A DNA stretch of 64,000 bases, taken from Planctomycetota bacterium (GTDB lineage: Bacteria; Planctomycetota; UBA1135; GCA-002686595). The DNA is taken from contig NYUD01000064.1 of NCBI GenBank assembly GCA_002683825.1, forward strand, positions 90,973 to 154,972. The letters are read 5' to 3'. Shown piece by piece: positions 35,699 to 44,861 of the stretch (position 1 is the first letter of the stretch; each line of letters begins with the position of its first letter). A program made the position numbers and the translations under genes. The notes under the pieces were generated by a model that had not been told where the DNA came from, did not search any database, and worked only from the letters and a program-made list of their open reading frames with translations.

Positions 35699-36679
35699 TT
35701 AGACGAAGGGGCCGGCGACGCCGGGAGGAGCGGGACCCTCCCGCTCCGGGGAGAGGACCTCGGGGGGCGTGGCCTCAGTAACCTCATGGGAACGATCGGA
35801 GCGTGCGGAGGTGGACTCGAGGCGGGTGGGGAACGGGGTAGGGCCGGTGGGGACCAGAACGATCTCCTTCAGGCCGGATCCGGTCGCCTGCTCGACCTTC
35901 GGGAGCGACAGGCCCCCGGGGAGGAGACGTGCTGCGAGGAAACGCCCCGCGTGGTAGCGCAGGTCGAGCAGCTTCGTGAAGGGAATCCCGGCGCGACGGG
36001 CCAGGGCCAGGCTCGCCAGTTCGACCAGGGAAGGGTAGGTGCGAACCCCCTGGGCGATGAGCTTCTCGAGCACGACGGAGTCGAGCCCGGGAATCTGCCG
36101 GCTGCGCAGGAGCGTGCCTTGCTCCTGGCCCTCTACGACAATCCCCCCTGGCTCCTCCCGAGGAGCTCGGGTGGCGCCCGGGGCCGGGGGCCTGTCCGCG
36201 CTGCGTTCCGGGGGGATCTGGACGGGCACGTACGAGGCCTTGGCCACCGGTTCGGCCACGGCCGGGCCGGTGTCGAAGCCCTGTGGGCGGCGAGCGTTCG
36301 GCGGCAGCTCGAAGGCCGGCCGTTTCCCAGCGATCGGCTCGGCTTTCGGCTTCGGCTCGCCGGAGTCGAACGCCTCCACCATCGGAGCGGAGGCTTCCAC
36401 GACGCTCGGCCTGGTGGCCTCTTGCTCCCCACGCCCCCCGTCCGACGGGGAGGCCGCGGGTCGTGAAGCCGCACGCTCACCCTCGGTTCGCTGCTTCAAC
36501 AAGCTCGCCTCCACGAGGAACCGACGCGCCTGATGATCGGAGGAGCGCAAGAGCCCCCCGAGCGACTCACGCGGCGCCTTTTCCAGGTCGGAAAGCGAGC
36601 GGATCCCCGACTGCCGCAAGCGCCGCAGCGTCAGGGGCCCATCCGCATGGAGATTGCACAAAAGCGCTAGACCATCCAT
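35699..36679 (-). CDS. Protein with two helix-hairpin-helix-like domains and disordered linker
   Basis: 326 residues. The first ~62 residues (LTLRRLRQSGIRSLSDLEKAP) and residues ~195-260 (IPGLDSVVLEKLIAQGVRTY) each look like a helix-hairpin-helix, non-specific DNA-binding module. Between and after them are Pro/Ala/Glu-rich low-complexity regions (~65-190 and 275-326). It starts 3 nt after the ParA-like stop. ParA-type ATPases need a partner that stimulates them; a DNA-binding adaptor with long disordered parts would suit. No ParB domain is seen. Confidence 0.65.
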   Translation of the reverse strand: MDGLALLCNLHADGPLTLRRLRQSGIRSLSDLEKAPRESLGGLLRSSDHQARRFLVEASLLKQRTEGERAASRPAASPSDGGRGEQEATRPSVVEASAPMVEAFDSGEPKPKAEPIAGKRPAFELPPNARRPQGFDTGPAVAEPVAKASYVPVQIPPERSADRPPAPGATRAPREEPGGIVVEGQEQGTLLRSRQIPGLDSVVLEKLIAQGVRTYPSLVELASLALARRAGIPFTKLLDLRYHAGRFLAARLLPGGLSLPKVEQATGSGLKEIVLVPTGPTPFPTRLESTSARSDRSHEVTEATPPEVLSPEREGPAPPGVAGPFV

Positions 36680-36682
36680 GGA

Positions 36683-37507
36683 TCACCTCGAACCGACGGA
36701 TTTCTTATGGAGCTTCTCAACTCGACCGGCACTCACCGAGAGCGGAGAAATGCGACCGAGACAACGGACCTCCTCGGCCAGGTATTCAAAGTCACGGGCT
36801 GCGCGACCTTGGGGGTCGAGGAGTTGAATGGGTAGCCCGCTGGCCGCGGCTTCGCGCAGGGCCACGTTCTCGTGGATCACCGTGTCGAACATCAGGCTTC
36901 CGAAACGAGCTTGCGTGGCGATCAATAAATCACGGGCCAGCCGCTCGCGTCGGTTGAACAGCGTCGCCACGACCCGTAGCTCGAACTCGACTTCCATGTC
37001 GTCTGCGACCTCCTCGAGAATGCTCACCGCCTTGAAAGCACCCTGAAGTGCGAAGGCGCCCATCTCGACCACCAGGCACACCACATCCGCGGCGCGCAGC
37101 GCGTTGGCGGAGAGCACGCCGTCGGCCCGGGGAGGACAATCGATGATCGCGTAGTCGTAGCGGTCCGCCACGGTCGCGAGTGCACCGCGCAGGAGTTGCT
37201 CGGGATTGACCACACGCTGGGAAACCTCCTCGAATTCGCCCAGCTCGGCCCGCGCCGCAGCCAGCGCGATACCACCGGCGGCGGGACGGATCGCATCCCG
37301 AATCGGCCATCGGTGGAGCAGCGTATCGGCGATCGACACCTCGCCCTCCTCCACGGCGACCGACAAGGCCATGGTGGCATGGGCCTGGGGATCGAGATCG
37401 ACCAGGAGCACACGCTCTTGCTTGCGCGCGAGCGCACCGGCCAGATGAACCGCGGTGGTGGTCTTCCCGCAGCCACCCTTCTGATTGACCAACGCCAAGG
37501 TCCTCAT
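36683..37507 (-). CDS. ParA/Soj-type partition ATPase
   Basis: 274 residues. The deviant Walker A KGGCGKTTT is at residues 10-18; Walker A' is LLVDLDPQAHAT and Walker B is YAIIDCPPR. The C-terminal helix region carries basic residues (LARDLLIATQARFG) that could bind DNA. ParA proteins bind the nucleoid as ATP dimers and are released by a partner, moving plasmid, chromosome or protein cargo. No parB gene follows; instead the helix-hairpin-helix gene and an unknown gene do. This argues for a cargo-positioning or specialised system rather than classical chromosome segregation. Confidence 0.88.
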   Translation of the reverse strand: MRTLALVNQKGGCGKTTTAVHLAGALARKQERVLLVDLDPQAHATMALSVAVEEGEVSIADTLLHRWPIRDAIRPAAGGIALAAARAELGEFEEVSQRVVNPEQLLRGALATVADRYDYAIIDCPPRADGVLSANALRAADVVCLVVEMGAFALQGAFKAVSILEEVADDMEVEFELRVVATLFNRRERLARDLLIATQARFGSLMFDTVIHENVALREAAASGLPIQLLDPQGRAARDFEYLAEEVRCLGRISPLSVSAGRVEKLHKKSVGSR

Positions 37508-37860
37508 CCGACATCCTCAGGAGGTCCGGTCTTCAAGCCACGAAGGAGCAGCAGAGCGACTGGCCTCCACGAGGAAAGAGGGGAACCCTGGATTGGCTGA
37601 CAAGAACGTCTAAGTGGCGCTTATTCGGTGCGAGTAGGCAAAGCGACCTACTATCGAAAAGTGTCCATCGCCCCCCCTCCTGTCCCTCTGCACTCCCCTC
37701 GGCAGCCCCCCCGAAAGGGTCTCCATCGCGTTCGGCACGCCGCTTGCCGGAGAACAGCCCCATGGGCGGAAGAAACCACCACAGAGAGTCGTCCGGGCAG
37801 GGACTGCGGTCCCCTTCGAGTCCGGATGCGCTCTCTGAAGAGGACACAGGAGGACAGACC
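37508..37860. other. 353-bp divergent intergenic region
   Basis: No gene. It separates the ParA cassette from the divergent lipoprotein gene. AGTAGG (37633-37638) and CCTACT (37647-37652) form a 6-bp inverted repeat that may be an operator. GGACT..AGTCC arms occur near 37801-37823. A good ribosome-binding site (AGGAGG, 37850-37855) precedes the lipoprotein start. Confidence 0.5.
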
Positions 37861-38637
37861 ATGCGATCCCTGCACAGCCAGCGACTCCATCGGAAGGGGC
37901 TCCTTTTTCTGATCCTCCTGGGGCCCGCCTGTACGCCCTACAAGGAGCGCGTTCAGGTCTTCCAGGAGCTGGAGTCCAACGACACTCCGGCCGATGCCAA
38001 CCACTTCGGGACGCTCCGCGACGGGGATCGGATGGTGATCGAGGGCGTGATCGGTGATCCGTTCCTCGACATCGACGGTTTTTCGTTCACGTCCGACTCG
38101 CCCATCCACGTGGATTTCCAGCTGTTCGCTCCCACGGATCTGGACGTCTGTCTGTACGACCCCGCGATCGATACGACCATCGCCTGCTTCGCCACCGCAG
38201 ACCGCCCCGAACAGGGCGGCGTCGATGTCCTTGGAAGCGGGTTCGATTTCCATCTGACCGTCGAAGCGTGCATCGAACCGGGGTGCTTTCCGCAGTTCGG
38301 CACACCCTATTCCCTGGAACTCACGGTGCAACCGCTCTTCCTGGCCAGCGACGCCCCCGACACTTCGGTCGAGCCCGAGGGTGGCGCACTCACGGAAACG
38401 GCAACCGATCTCCCGAACCTCGTCGGAGTCGATGCTCGGCGCGACGAAAGACGAACCCAGGACCCGGCCGCTGCAACACGCTACAAACTCCACGAAGAGC
38501 CCGCGGAACCCGAGGAGGTTCCCGACCTGATTCTCGAGCAGCACATCGAAGTCGTGGGCGACGAAGAGTCCGGGGCGATCCTCACGATCCAGTTCATCGG
38601 GATCCTCTCGCCCAAGGCCGGCCCGTCAGGAAAGTGA
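37861..38637 (+). CDS. Lipoprotein with pre-peptidase-like beta domain
   Basis: 258 residues from ATG 37861, with AGGAGG 6-11 nt upstream. The signal ends LLGPAC (Cys24), so the protein is probably lipidated. Residues ~35-170 form a beta-sandwich of PPC (bacterial pre-peptidase C-terminal) type, with ELESNDTPADAN, DIDGFSFTSDSPIHVDFQL and a final YSLELTVQP. Such domains often occur in secreted proteases and calcium-dependent surface proteins. The remaining ~85 residues are acidic and Pro/Glu-rich without recognised motif. No enzyme domain is present. It converges on the RluA-like gene with a 12-nt overlap. Confidence 0.7.
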   Translation: MRSLHSQRLHRKGLLFLILLGPACTPYKERVQVFQELESNDTPADANHFGTLRDGDRMVIEGVIGDPFLDIDGFSFTSDSPIHVDFQLFAPTDLDVCLYDPAIDTTIACFATADRPEQGGVDVLGSGFDFHLTVEACIEPGCFPQFGTPYSLELTVQPLFLASDAPDTSVEPEGGALTETATDLPNLVGVDARRDERRTQDPAAATRYKLHEEPAEPEEVPDLILEQHIEVVGDEESGAILTIQFIGILSPKAGPSGK

Positions 38638-39333
38638 TCCCGGAGGAAAGCGCCAGATATCGAGTCGAGGCTCCGGGCATTCCAGCCGTAGGACCTCGCC
38701 CCGGGTCGGATGCGGTAGGTTGAGGAAACGAGCGTGCAGCGCGACGCTCTTGTCCGAGAGCGCCGCGCTCGCTCCGTACTTGAGGTCCCCCAGAAGCGGA
38801 GCATGCAGGCTCGCCGCAGCCACCCGCAGCTGGTGCGAACGTCCCGTTCGGGGCCTCAATTCCAGGAGCACCCGACGCCCGGCCCCTCGCCCCGCCCGGG
38901 CCAACTTGCGCCAGGTGGTCAGCGCGCGCCGGCTCTCGGGCGTGCCCGGACCGACCACGTGCACGAGGTTTTTGGCGCGGTCCTTGCGCAGCCACTGTTC
39001 CAGCTCCCCCTCGGGGCCGCGGGGTTCAACGCCCGTGACACCCCAGTAGACCTTCTCGACCTGCCCCTCCTTGAACGCCTTCGTCAATCGGCCGGCGGCC
39101 TTGGAGGTCCGGGCGAACACGACCACGCCGGACACCGGCCGATCGAGTCGGTGGACGATCCCGAGAAAGACCTTGCCGGGCTTCTGGTACTCGCGCCGGA
39201 TCCAATCGCGTGCGAGATCGAAGAGGGAGGGATCCCCCGATTCGTCGGGAACGCACGGAAGCCCCGAGGGTTTGGCGAGGGCCAGGACGTGGTTGTCGAC
39301 GTGCAGGATTCGCAATGCGCTTTCTGCGGGCAT
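38626..39333 (-). CDS. RluA-family RNA pseudouridine synthase
   Basis: 235 residues from ATG 39333. The nucleophilic-Asp motif is present in IVHRLDRPVSGVVVFART, followed by LELRPRTGRSHQLRV and LLGDLKYG. Family members modify 23S or tRNA uridines (RluA, RluC, RluD, TruC). There is no N-terminal S4 domain, so it is of the short RluA/TruC type. The target base cannot be told. Its ATG lies 8 nt after the stop of the methyltransferase gene on the same strand, so both probably act in RNA maturation from one transcript. Confidence 0.88.
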   Translation of the reverse strand: MPAESALRILHVDNHVLALAKPSGLPCVPDESGDPSLFDLARDWIRREYQKPGKVFLGIVHRLDRPVSGVVVFARTSKAAGRLTKAFKEGQVEKVYWGVTGVEPRGPEGELEQWLRKDRAKNLVHVVGPGTPESRRALTTWRKLARAGRGAGRRVLLELRPRTGRSHQLRVAAASLHAPLLGDLKYGASAALSDKSVALHARFLNLPHPTRGEVLRLECPEPRLDIWRFPPGSLS

Positions 39334-39341
39334 CGCTTCGG

Positions 39342-40217
39342 CTACCTCTGCCAGCGCGCGCAAAAGCCGCAGGAAAGGAGCCGGCCTCCCCGGGTCTCCA
39401 CGAGCGCCAGCTCGCCGGTTCGCACACGCCCCCCCTCGAGCTCCGCGAGAAGTCCGTAGAGGGACAACGGTGAAAACCCGATCGCGTAGGTCGAAAGCAC
39501 CAGAAACGAGTTTTCGGCCAGGAGCTTCGACGCTTCCCGGATCAACGCTTGGATGTCGAATTCGAAGCGCCACCTCTCGCCCTTGGGGCCGCGACCGTAG
39601 TGCGGCGGATCGATCAGGATCCCGGAGTAGCGTGCGCCCCGTCGCACCTCGCGGCGCACGAAACGAAGCGCGTCCTCCAGGACGATTCGAATCCCATCCG
39701 CCGGGAGTCCCGACAGTTCGAGGTTTTCGCGCACCCAGGCGAGGGTGGTCCGCGAAGCATCGACGTGGGTGACCCGGGCGCCGGCCTTCGCCGCCAGAAC
39801 GCTGCCTGCGCCGGTGTAGCCGAAGAGGTTCAGGAGGCGCGGGCGCTCCCCCATGCGCCCGAGCTCGTCAGCGACCCAGACCCAGTTGGAGGCCTGCTCG
39901 GGAAACAAGCCGACGTGCTTGAACGGCGTCGGACGGATGAGAAGACGCGCCTCGCCGAAGGTCACGGGCCACTGCGCCTCGGTGGGCCGCGCAACCGTGC
40001 GCGAGGGACGCTCCCAGCGGCCACCGCGATCCGATTCGCGTTCGAAGCGCAAGTCAGCCCGCTCCCAGGATTCGCTCGACGAGGGTTCCCACAGCGCCTG
40101 GGGGTCGGGCCGGTCGAGAATCCGGTGGCCGAAGCGCTCGAGCTTGCGACCGTTCCCCGAGTCGATCAGCTCGTAATCCTCGAAGGCGGGCTGTTCGAAG
40201 ATCTCGGTTTGGACCAT
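39342..40217 (-). CDS. Class I SAM-dependent methyltransferase, RlmI-like
   Basis: 291 residues. It fits the Methyltrans_SAM (PF10672-like) group. Visible parts are HVGLFPEQASNWVWV, the SAM-binding LLNLFGYTGAGSVLAAKAGA, THVDASRTTLAWVRENL, VLEDALRFV, and the ILIDPPHYGRGPKGE catalytic region; the end contains LSTYAIGFSP. Related enzymes methylate rRNA cytosine C5 (RlmI) or guanine N2. The N-terminal ~75 residues are poorly conserved. No PUA domain like that of RlmI is seen, so the substrate is uncertain. Confidence 0.82.
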   Translation of the reverse strand: MVQTEIFEQPAFEDYELIDSGNGRKLERFGHRILDRPDPQALWEPSSSESWERADLRFERESDRGGRWERPSRTVARPTEAQWPVTFGEARLLIRPTPFKHVGLFPEQASNWVWVADELGRMGERPRLLNLFGYTGAGSVLAAKAGARVTHVDASRTTLAWVRENLELSGLPADGIRIVLEDALRFVRREVRRGARYSGILIDPPHYGRGPKGERWRFEFDIQALIREASKLLAENSFLVLSTYAIGFSPLSLYGLLAELEGGRVRTGELALVETRGGRLLSCGFCARWQR

Positions 40218-40279
40218 GGGTGGACAGGGTAGACGAGAAATGACGGGAAAAAGACGGCGCAGGGGATAGGTTAGTCCCC

Positions 40280-41080
40280 GTGCTACGCGTCGCCAGCGTC
40301 CCCTATCTCGTCGGCCGCCCCCTGGACTTCGGGCTGGAGGAGGAACGTGACATTCGCTTCAGCACGGCACCGCCCTCGGAACTGGTCGTGGGGCTTCGCT
40401 CCGGAGAGCTCGACGTGGCCCTGGCGAGTTCGATCGAGCTTTTCCGCCAGCCGGGCTACACCTACCTGGACGGTCTGTGCGTCGGGGGTGAGCGCTTCGT
40501 CTCGAGCGTGCAGATCTTCCTCAAGAAGCCGGTCGAGGCGGTTCAGCGCGTCGATCTCGACCCGGCGAGCCGCACCTCGGCAACCCTGGCCCGGATCGTC
40601 TGGCCCGCCCCCCCATCCCGCAAACCCCACTTCTACGAGGTCGAGCCGGGGGTGGATCCGCGCCGGGGCCCCGGCGATGCGTGGCTTCGGATCGGGGACG
40701 CTTGCATGCGCGAGTACCTCGTTCCCGACGTGCCCCAGGTTCTCAACCCCTCGGAGGAATGGCGCGAGATGACGGGCTTGCCGTTCGCCTTCGCCCTCTG
40801 GATCGTCCGTCCGGGCCTGGACATCGCCCCCTGGATCCCGGCTTTCACCCGCGCCTTCACCCGCGGCCAGAGCCGTCTGGACGAGCTGGCCCGGAATGCC
40901 GCCCGGGCCTGGGGGGTTCCCCACGAGGCCACGCGCCGCTATCTCCTCGAGGAATGTGCCTACGACCTGGGCGAGCGGCTGACCCCGTCCCTGCTCGCCT
41001 TCCGTAAAGAAGCCGCAAAACTCGACCTGGCCAGGCTCGATCTCGACCCCCAACCGATCCCTGTCGCAGTACCCCGGTGA
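40280..41080 (+). CDS. mqnA: Chorismate dehydratase
   Basis: 266 residues from a GTG. MqnA dehydrates chorismate to 3-[(1-carboxyvinyl)oxy]benzoate, the first step of the futalosine menaquinone route. The periplasmic-binding-like fold shows [35 protein letters not shown], and a later IGDACMREY and [13 protein letters not shown], as in the family. Its stop overlaps the top6B start by 4 nt (GTGA). TAGGTT 7 nt before the start may be a -10 box or a weak ribosome-binding site. It is separated from mqnC and mqnE by about 6 kb. Confidence 0.9.
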   Translation: MLRVASVPYLVGRPLDFGLEEERDIRFSTAPPSELVVGLRSGELDVALASSIELFRQPGYTYLDGLCVGGERFVSSVQIFLKKPVEAVQRVDLDPASRTSATLARIVWPAPPSRKPHFYEVEPGVDPRRGPGDAWLRIGDACMREYLVPDVPQVLNPSEEWREMTGLPFAFALWIVRPGLDIAPWIPAFTRAFTRGQSRLDELARNAARAWGVPHEATRRYLLEECAYDLGERLTPSLLAFRKEAAKLDLARLDLDPQPIPVAVPR

Positions 41081-42948
41081 CGAGCCGATTCAAGGAACCG
41101 TCCTTATTCGACGATCTGGATGATCTCGGAGAGCGCCCAGAACCCCCTGAGACCGACGCCGTGGCCAAGAAAAAGACCGCCAGGAAGAAGGCGGGTCGCA
41201 AGACGACCCGGAAAGCAGCGAAGGCTCCGCGCAAAACGGGGAAGAAGACCCCGAATGCCCGGATAGCCGCAGCGGTTTCCAAAGCCCCCCGGAAGGAGCG
41301 CAAGCGCGCCGATGCCGAGTCGATGGCCAGCCGCCAGCGCGAGATTTCTGTCTCGGAGTTCTTCACGAAGAACCGTCACCTCCTGGGTTTCGATTCTCCC
41401 CTGAAGGCCCTCTTGACCGCGGTCAAGGAGGCGGTCGACAACTCCCTCGACGCCTGTGAAGAGGGCGGCATCCTGCCGGAGATCACGGTCGAGCTCTCCC
41501 AGACCGAGAACAACCGCTACCGCATGGTGGTCGAGGACAACGGCCCCGGAGTCGTCCGGGATCAGGTCGCCAAGATCTTCGGCAAGCTTCTGTACGGCTC
41601 CAAGTTCCACAAGCTATCCCAGAGCCGCGGACAGCAGGGCATCGGCATCTCGGCCGCGGGCATGTACGGCCAGCTGACCACGGGCAAGCCGGTTCGCATC
41701 CTCACGCGCACCGGGCCGCGCCGCAAGGCACATCTGTTCGAGCTGGGTATCGACACGGCCAAGAACCGCCCCGACATCCACAAGGACGAGGACGCTGACT
41801 GGGACAAGAAGAGCGGCACGCGCGTCGAGATCGAGATGGAGGCGCGCTATCAAAAAGGTCAACGATCGGTCGACATGTACCTGAAGCAGACGGCCATCGC
41901 GAACCCGCACCTGACGCTGCACTACATCGACCCCGGCGGGGAGAAGGTCACCTACGAAGCCAGCACGAAGTCCTTGCCGCCCGAGACGATCGAGATCAAA
42001 CCGCACCCCCACGGTATCGAACTGGGGCGGTTGATCGCGATGTTGAAGGAGACGAGCTGCCGTTCGTTGTCGGGCTTTCTGCAGGAGGAGTTCAGTCGCG
42101 TTGGACCGAAGGTCGCCAAGGAGGTCATCAAGAGCGCCGGCAAGGGCCTGAGTGACAAGTCCTACCCGAGCCGAATCGCACGCGAGGAGGCCAGCGCCCT
42201 GCACAAGGCGATCAACGAGACGAAGATCTCCTCGCCGTCGACCGAGTGCATCGCTCCGATCGGCGAGGACCTGATCGTCGCCGGGCTCAAAAAGGAGATC
42301 ACGGCGGACTTCTACGTGTCCTCGACGCGGCCCGCGGCGGTCTATCGCGGCAATCCCTTCCAGATCGAGGTCGGCATCGCCTACGGCAAGCCCGGGGGTG
42401 TCGGACTGGAGCTCACGGATGCGGGCCGCATCGCCAAGAGGAAGAAGAAGCCGGATCCCAAGACGGCCCACGAAGACCTCGTCGCCGATGCGGATGAACC
42501 CATTCGGGTGTTGCGCTTCGCCAATCGCGTGCCGCTGCTCTATCAGCAGTCCGCCTGCGCGATCACCAAGGCCGTGATCCAGACGAACTGGCGCTCCTAC
42601 GGCCTGACCCAGCCCCGCGGAGCTCTGCCCGTCGCCCCGATGGCCATCCTGGTCCACATAGCGAGCGTCTGGGTGCCCTTCACCTCCGAGTCCAAGGAAG
42701 CCATCGCGAGCTATCCCGAGATCTTCAAGGAGCTGAAGCTCGGTCTCCAGGACTGCGGCCGCAAGCTGGGCACGTACATCCGCAAGGGCAAGCGCTTGCA
42801 GCGCGAATTCGAAAAGCGCAACTACATCGAAAAATACATCCCGCACATCGGGATCGCGCTGCAAGAGATTCTGGATCTCACGAATCCGCAGCGGGACAAA
42901 ACGGTCGAAACGCTCGAAGACGTTCTCCACCGCTCACGCAAGTTCTGA
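41077..42948 (+). CDS. top6B: DNA topoisomerase VI subunit B
   Basis: 623 residues from a GTG overlapping mqnA. Topoisomerase VI (type IIB) uses ATP in subunit B to drive double-strand passage by subunit A. The GHKL ATPase motifs are present: [15 protein letters not shown] near residue 118, [10 protein letters not shown], and [15 protein letters not shown]. The transducer domain follows ([10 protein letters not shown] region). The first ~90 residues are Lys/Arg/Ala-rich, histone-tail-like and unusual. Family length is 530-660. The subunit A gene follows 12 nt later, so the pair looks functional. Confidence 0.92.
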   Translation: MTSRFKEPSLFDDLDDLGERPEPPETDAVAKKKTARKKAGRKTTRKAAKAPRKTGKKTPNARIAAAVSKAPRKERKRADAESMASRQREISVSEFFTKNRHLLGFDSPLKALLTAVKEAVDNSLDACEEGGILPEITVELSQTENNRYRMVVEDNGPGVVRDQVAKIFGKLLYGSKFHKLSQSRGQQGIGISAAGMYGQLTTGKPVRILTRTGPRRKAHLFELGIDTAKNRPDIHKDEDADWDKKSGTRVEIEMEARYQKGQRSVDMYLKQTAIANPHLTLHYIDPGGEKVTYEASTKSLPPETIEIKPHPHGIELGRLIAMLKETSCRSLSGFLQEEFSRVGPKVAKEVIKSAGKGLSDKSYPSRIAREEASALHKAINETKISSPSTECIAPIGEDLIVAGLKKEITADFYVSSTRPAAVYRGNPFQIEVGIAYGKPGGVGLELTDAGRIAKRKKKPDPKTAHEDLVADADEPIRVLRFANRVPLLYQQSACAITKAVIQTNWRSYGLTQPRGALPVAPMAILVHIASVWVPFTSESKEAIASYPEIFKELKLGLQDCGRKLGTYIRKGKRLQREFEKRNYIEKYIPHIGIALQEILDLTNPQRDKTVETLEDVLHRSRKF

Positions 42949-42960
42949 TTTCGAACCAAA

Positions 42961-44145
42961 ATGGCAAAGAAGGCGAAGAAGAAGAAGGCCGTCAAGCCCC
43001 CCGCCAAGGTCACCACGAAGCGCCGCAAGGGGGCCCTGACGAAGCTCGACACAAAGACCATCGGCCTGATCACCCAGACGGCCGAACGCGTCCGCAAGAA
43101 GATCGACGGGCGCATCATGCCCGAACTACGCTTCCCGGTGCGATCGCTGGCGAACGTGCGCTACGACCGCAAGGTGGGCTACTTTCAGCTGGGTCGTGGA
43201 ACGAAGACGCGCGCCCTGTCCGTCAACACGGTCAAGAACTTCGCCCAGACGTTACGCCTGATGTCGATCTCGAAGGAGATGATCGAAAACAACGACTTTG
43301 CGACGAAACGGGAGGCTTACTACGTCTCCAAGAACTGGGCGGAGTGCAAGTTCAAGGACCAGCCGGAATCCGATGCGGTGATGGACGACATCGAGGCCCT
43401 GGCCAGCCTGGATGGGTTGTCGCGTGAGCAGCTGAGGTTTTTTCCGGAAGAACACGGTGGTTCCGTGGCCGGAAATCTGCTCGTCATCGATCGCGATTCG
43501 GACACGGGTAAAGATGTGAGAATCGACTGCACGGGGTTCGGCACGGGGTCCTACTCGATCCCCCATTCAGTGGAACACCTGCGCTTCGAGACGGATGCCA
43601 AGTTTGTGCTCGTGATCGAAACCGGCGGTATGTTCCAGCGCCTGAACAACCACAAGTACTGGAAGAACGCCAAGTGCATCCTGATCGAGATGGGCGGCGT
43701 GCCCACGCGAGCGACCCGACGGTTTGTGCGTTTACTGGCGGATTCAAAGAAAATCCCCGTGTATGCCTTCGTGGATTGTGACCCCTACGGGATCGCCAAC
43801 ATCTATCGGACCCTGAAGGTGGGTTCGGGCAACGCGGCGCACATCAATCGGTTCTTCTGTGTACCGCAAGCGCAGTACCTGGGTGTGACGCCCCAGGACA
43901 TCGTGGATTTCAAGCTGGAGGATGCGACGCACGAGCTGCAACCGGTCGATGTCAAGCGCGCGAAGGACGCCTTGAAGAACGATCCCTTCTTCAAGGCGCA
44001 CAGTCCCTGGATGAAGGGCTTGAACCAGCTCTTGAAGATGGGCGTGCGAGCCGAACAGCAGGCCCTGGCGAAGTGGGGCCTGAACTTCGTGATCGAGGAG
44101 TACCTGCCCCGGAAGCTGAAGAACAAGAAGGGCTTCCTGCCCTAG
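42961..44145 (+). CDS. top6A: DNA topoisomerase VI subunit A (Spo11-like)
   Basis: 394 residues. The winged-helix CAP domain holds the catalytic tyrosine in TKREAYYVSK (Tyr121 probably). The Toprim domain follows, with FVLVIETGGMFQRL (Glu), and FVDCDPYGIANI for the D-x-D. This subunit cuts both DNA strands through 5'-phosphotyrosine links. The first ~25 residues are very Lys-rich, like subunit B. Length is close to archaeal Top6A (360-390). Its stop overlaps the convergent hydrolase gene by 4 nt. Confidence 0.93.
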   Translation: MAKKAKKKKAVKPPAKVTTKRRKGALTKLDTKTIGLITQTAERVRKKIDGRIMPELRFPVRSLANVRYDRKVGYFQLGRGTKTRALSVNTVKNFAQTLRLMSISKEMIENNDFATKREAYYVSKNWAECKFKDQPESDAVMDDIEALASLDGLSREQLRFFPEEHGGSVAGNLLVIDRDSDTGKDVRIDCTGFGTGSYSIPHSVEHLRFETDAKFVLVIETGGMFQRLNNHKYWKNAKCILIEMGGVPTRATRRFVRLLADSKKIPVYAFVDCDPYGIANIYRTLKVGSGNAAHINRFFCVPQAQYLGVTPQDIVDFKLEDATHELQPVDVKRAKDALKNDPFFKAHSPWMKGLNQLLKMGVRAEQQALAKWGLNFVIEEYLPRKLKNKKGFLP

Positions 44146-44786
44146 CAGCCTGCCAGCTCTCCCAGCACGCCCTCGTCCAGCTCGTGCCCCCCCTCGAACT
44201 CCACGCAGCGGTACGGAACTCCGCTCGCCCGTAAGCGCCCCTCTTCCGCACGCCTGCGCTCGGCGCCGGAGATGGGATCCCGGGTCCCACGGACGAGGCT
44301 CAATTCCAACCCCCCGAGCTTCGCTCGCAGGCTCAGCAAGTCCAGGTCGGGAGGCAACCCTTCACCCCAGAGTGTCAGCCGATGCACGCGAGCGTGGCCC
44401 AGGAGTGCCCAGCGGGCTGCCGTCGCCGCTCCCTGTGAGAACCCCAGCGCGTGCACGCCGACCTCGGGCTTCAAGGACCGGAGCAACCCGTCGTGCACCG
44501 CGTCGACGAAACGCACGTAGTCATCGATCTCGTCGGTACGGTCGATGCTGGTCATCCAGGACGCCCCGATGGGGCCACTGCCTCCACGGCGGTAGAAGCG
44601 CGACAGACCCTCGGGGGCGACGAAGAGCCTCGCGGGCGATCGGATCGTGCGAAACTCTTCCAGAAAGGAGTCCGCCACCTGGGCATAGCCGTGGAAGCAA
44701 AACCACACCTCCTTCACCTCGGGGGTGAGCCGGCCTTCGGTGAAGAAGCGGGCGGTCTTGGGGATGCAGAGGGTGTGGCGCTGCAT
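44142..44786 (-). CDS. Alpha/beta hydrolase, phospholipase/carboxylesterase type
   Basis: 214 residues from ATG 44786. The fold is the small carboxylesterase type: FCFHGYAQVADSF (oxyanion loop), VAPEGLSRFY, and the nucleophile elbow GFSQGA with its Ser. The catalytic His is in FEGGHELDEG near the end, and an Asp lies in GTRDPI. It would hydrolyse carboxyl esters or lysophospholipids in the cytoplasm. The reported start was chosen because longer versions run antisense to the next gene. It diverges from the epimerase gene with 75 nt between starts. Confidence 0.78.
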   Translation of the reverse strand: MQRHTLCIPKTARFFTEGRLTPEVKEVWFCFHGYAQVADSFLEEFRTIRSPARLFVAPEGLSRFYRRGGSGPIGASWMTSIDRTDEIDDYVRFVDAVHDGLLRSLKPEVGVHALGFSQGAATAARWALLGHARVHRLTLWGEGLPPDLDLLSLRAKLGGLELSLVRGTRDPISGAERRRAEEGRLRASGVPYRCVEFEGGHELDEGVLGELAGC

Positions 44787-44861
44787 GCGGCCGGGAGTAT
44801 GCCCGCTCTCGCTGTGGAAAGCGAAACGACGATGACGTATGACTGGCTGACGGGTGGCGCC

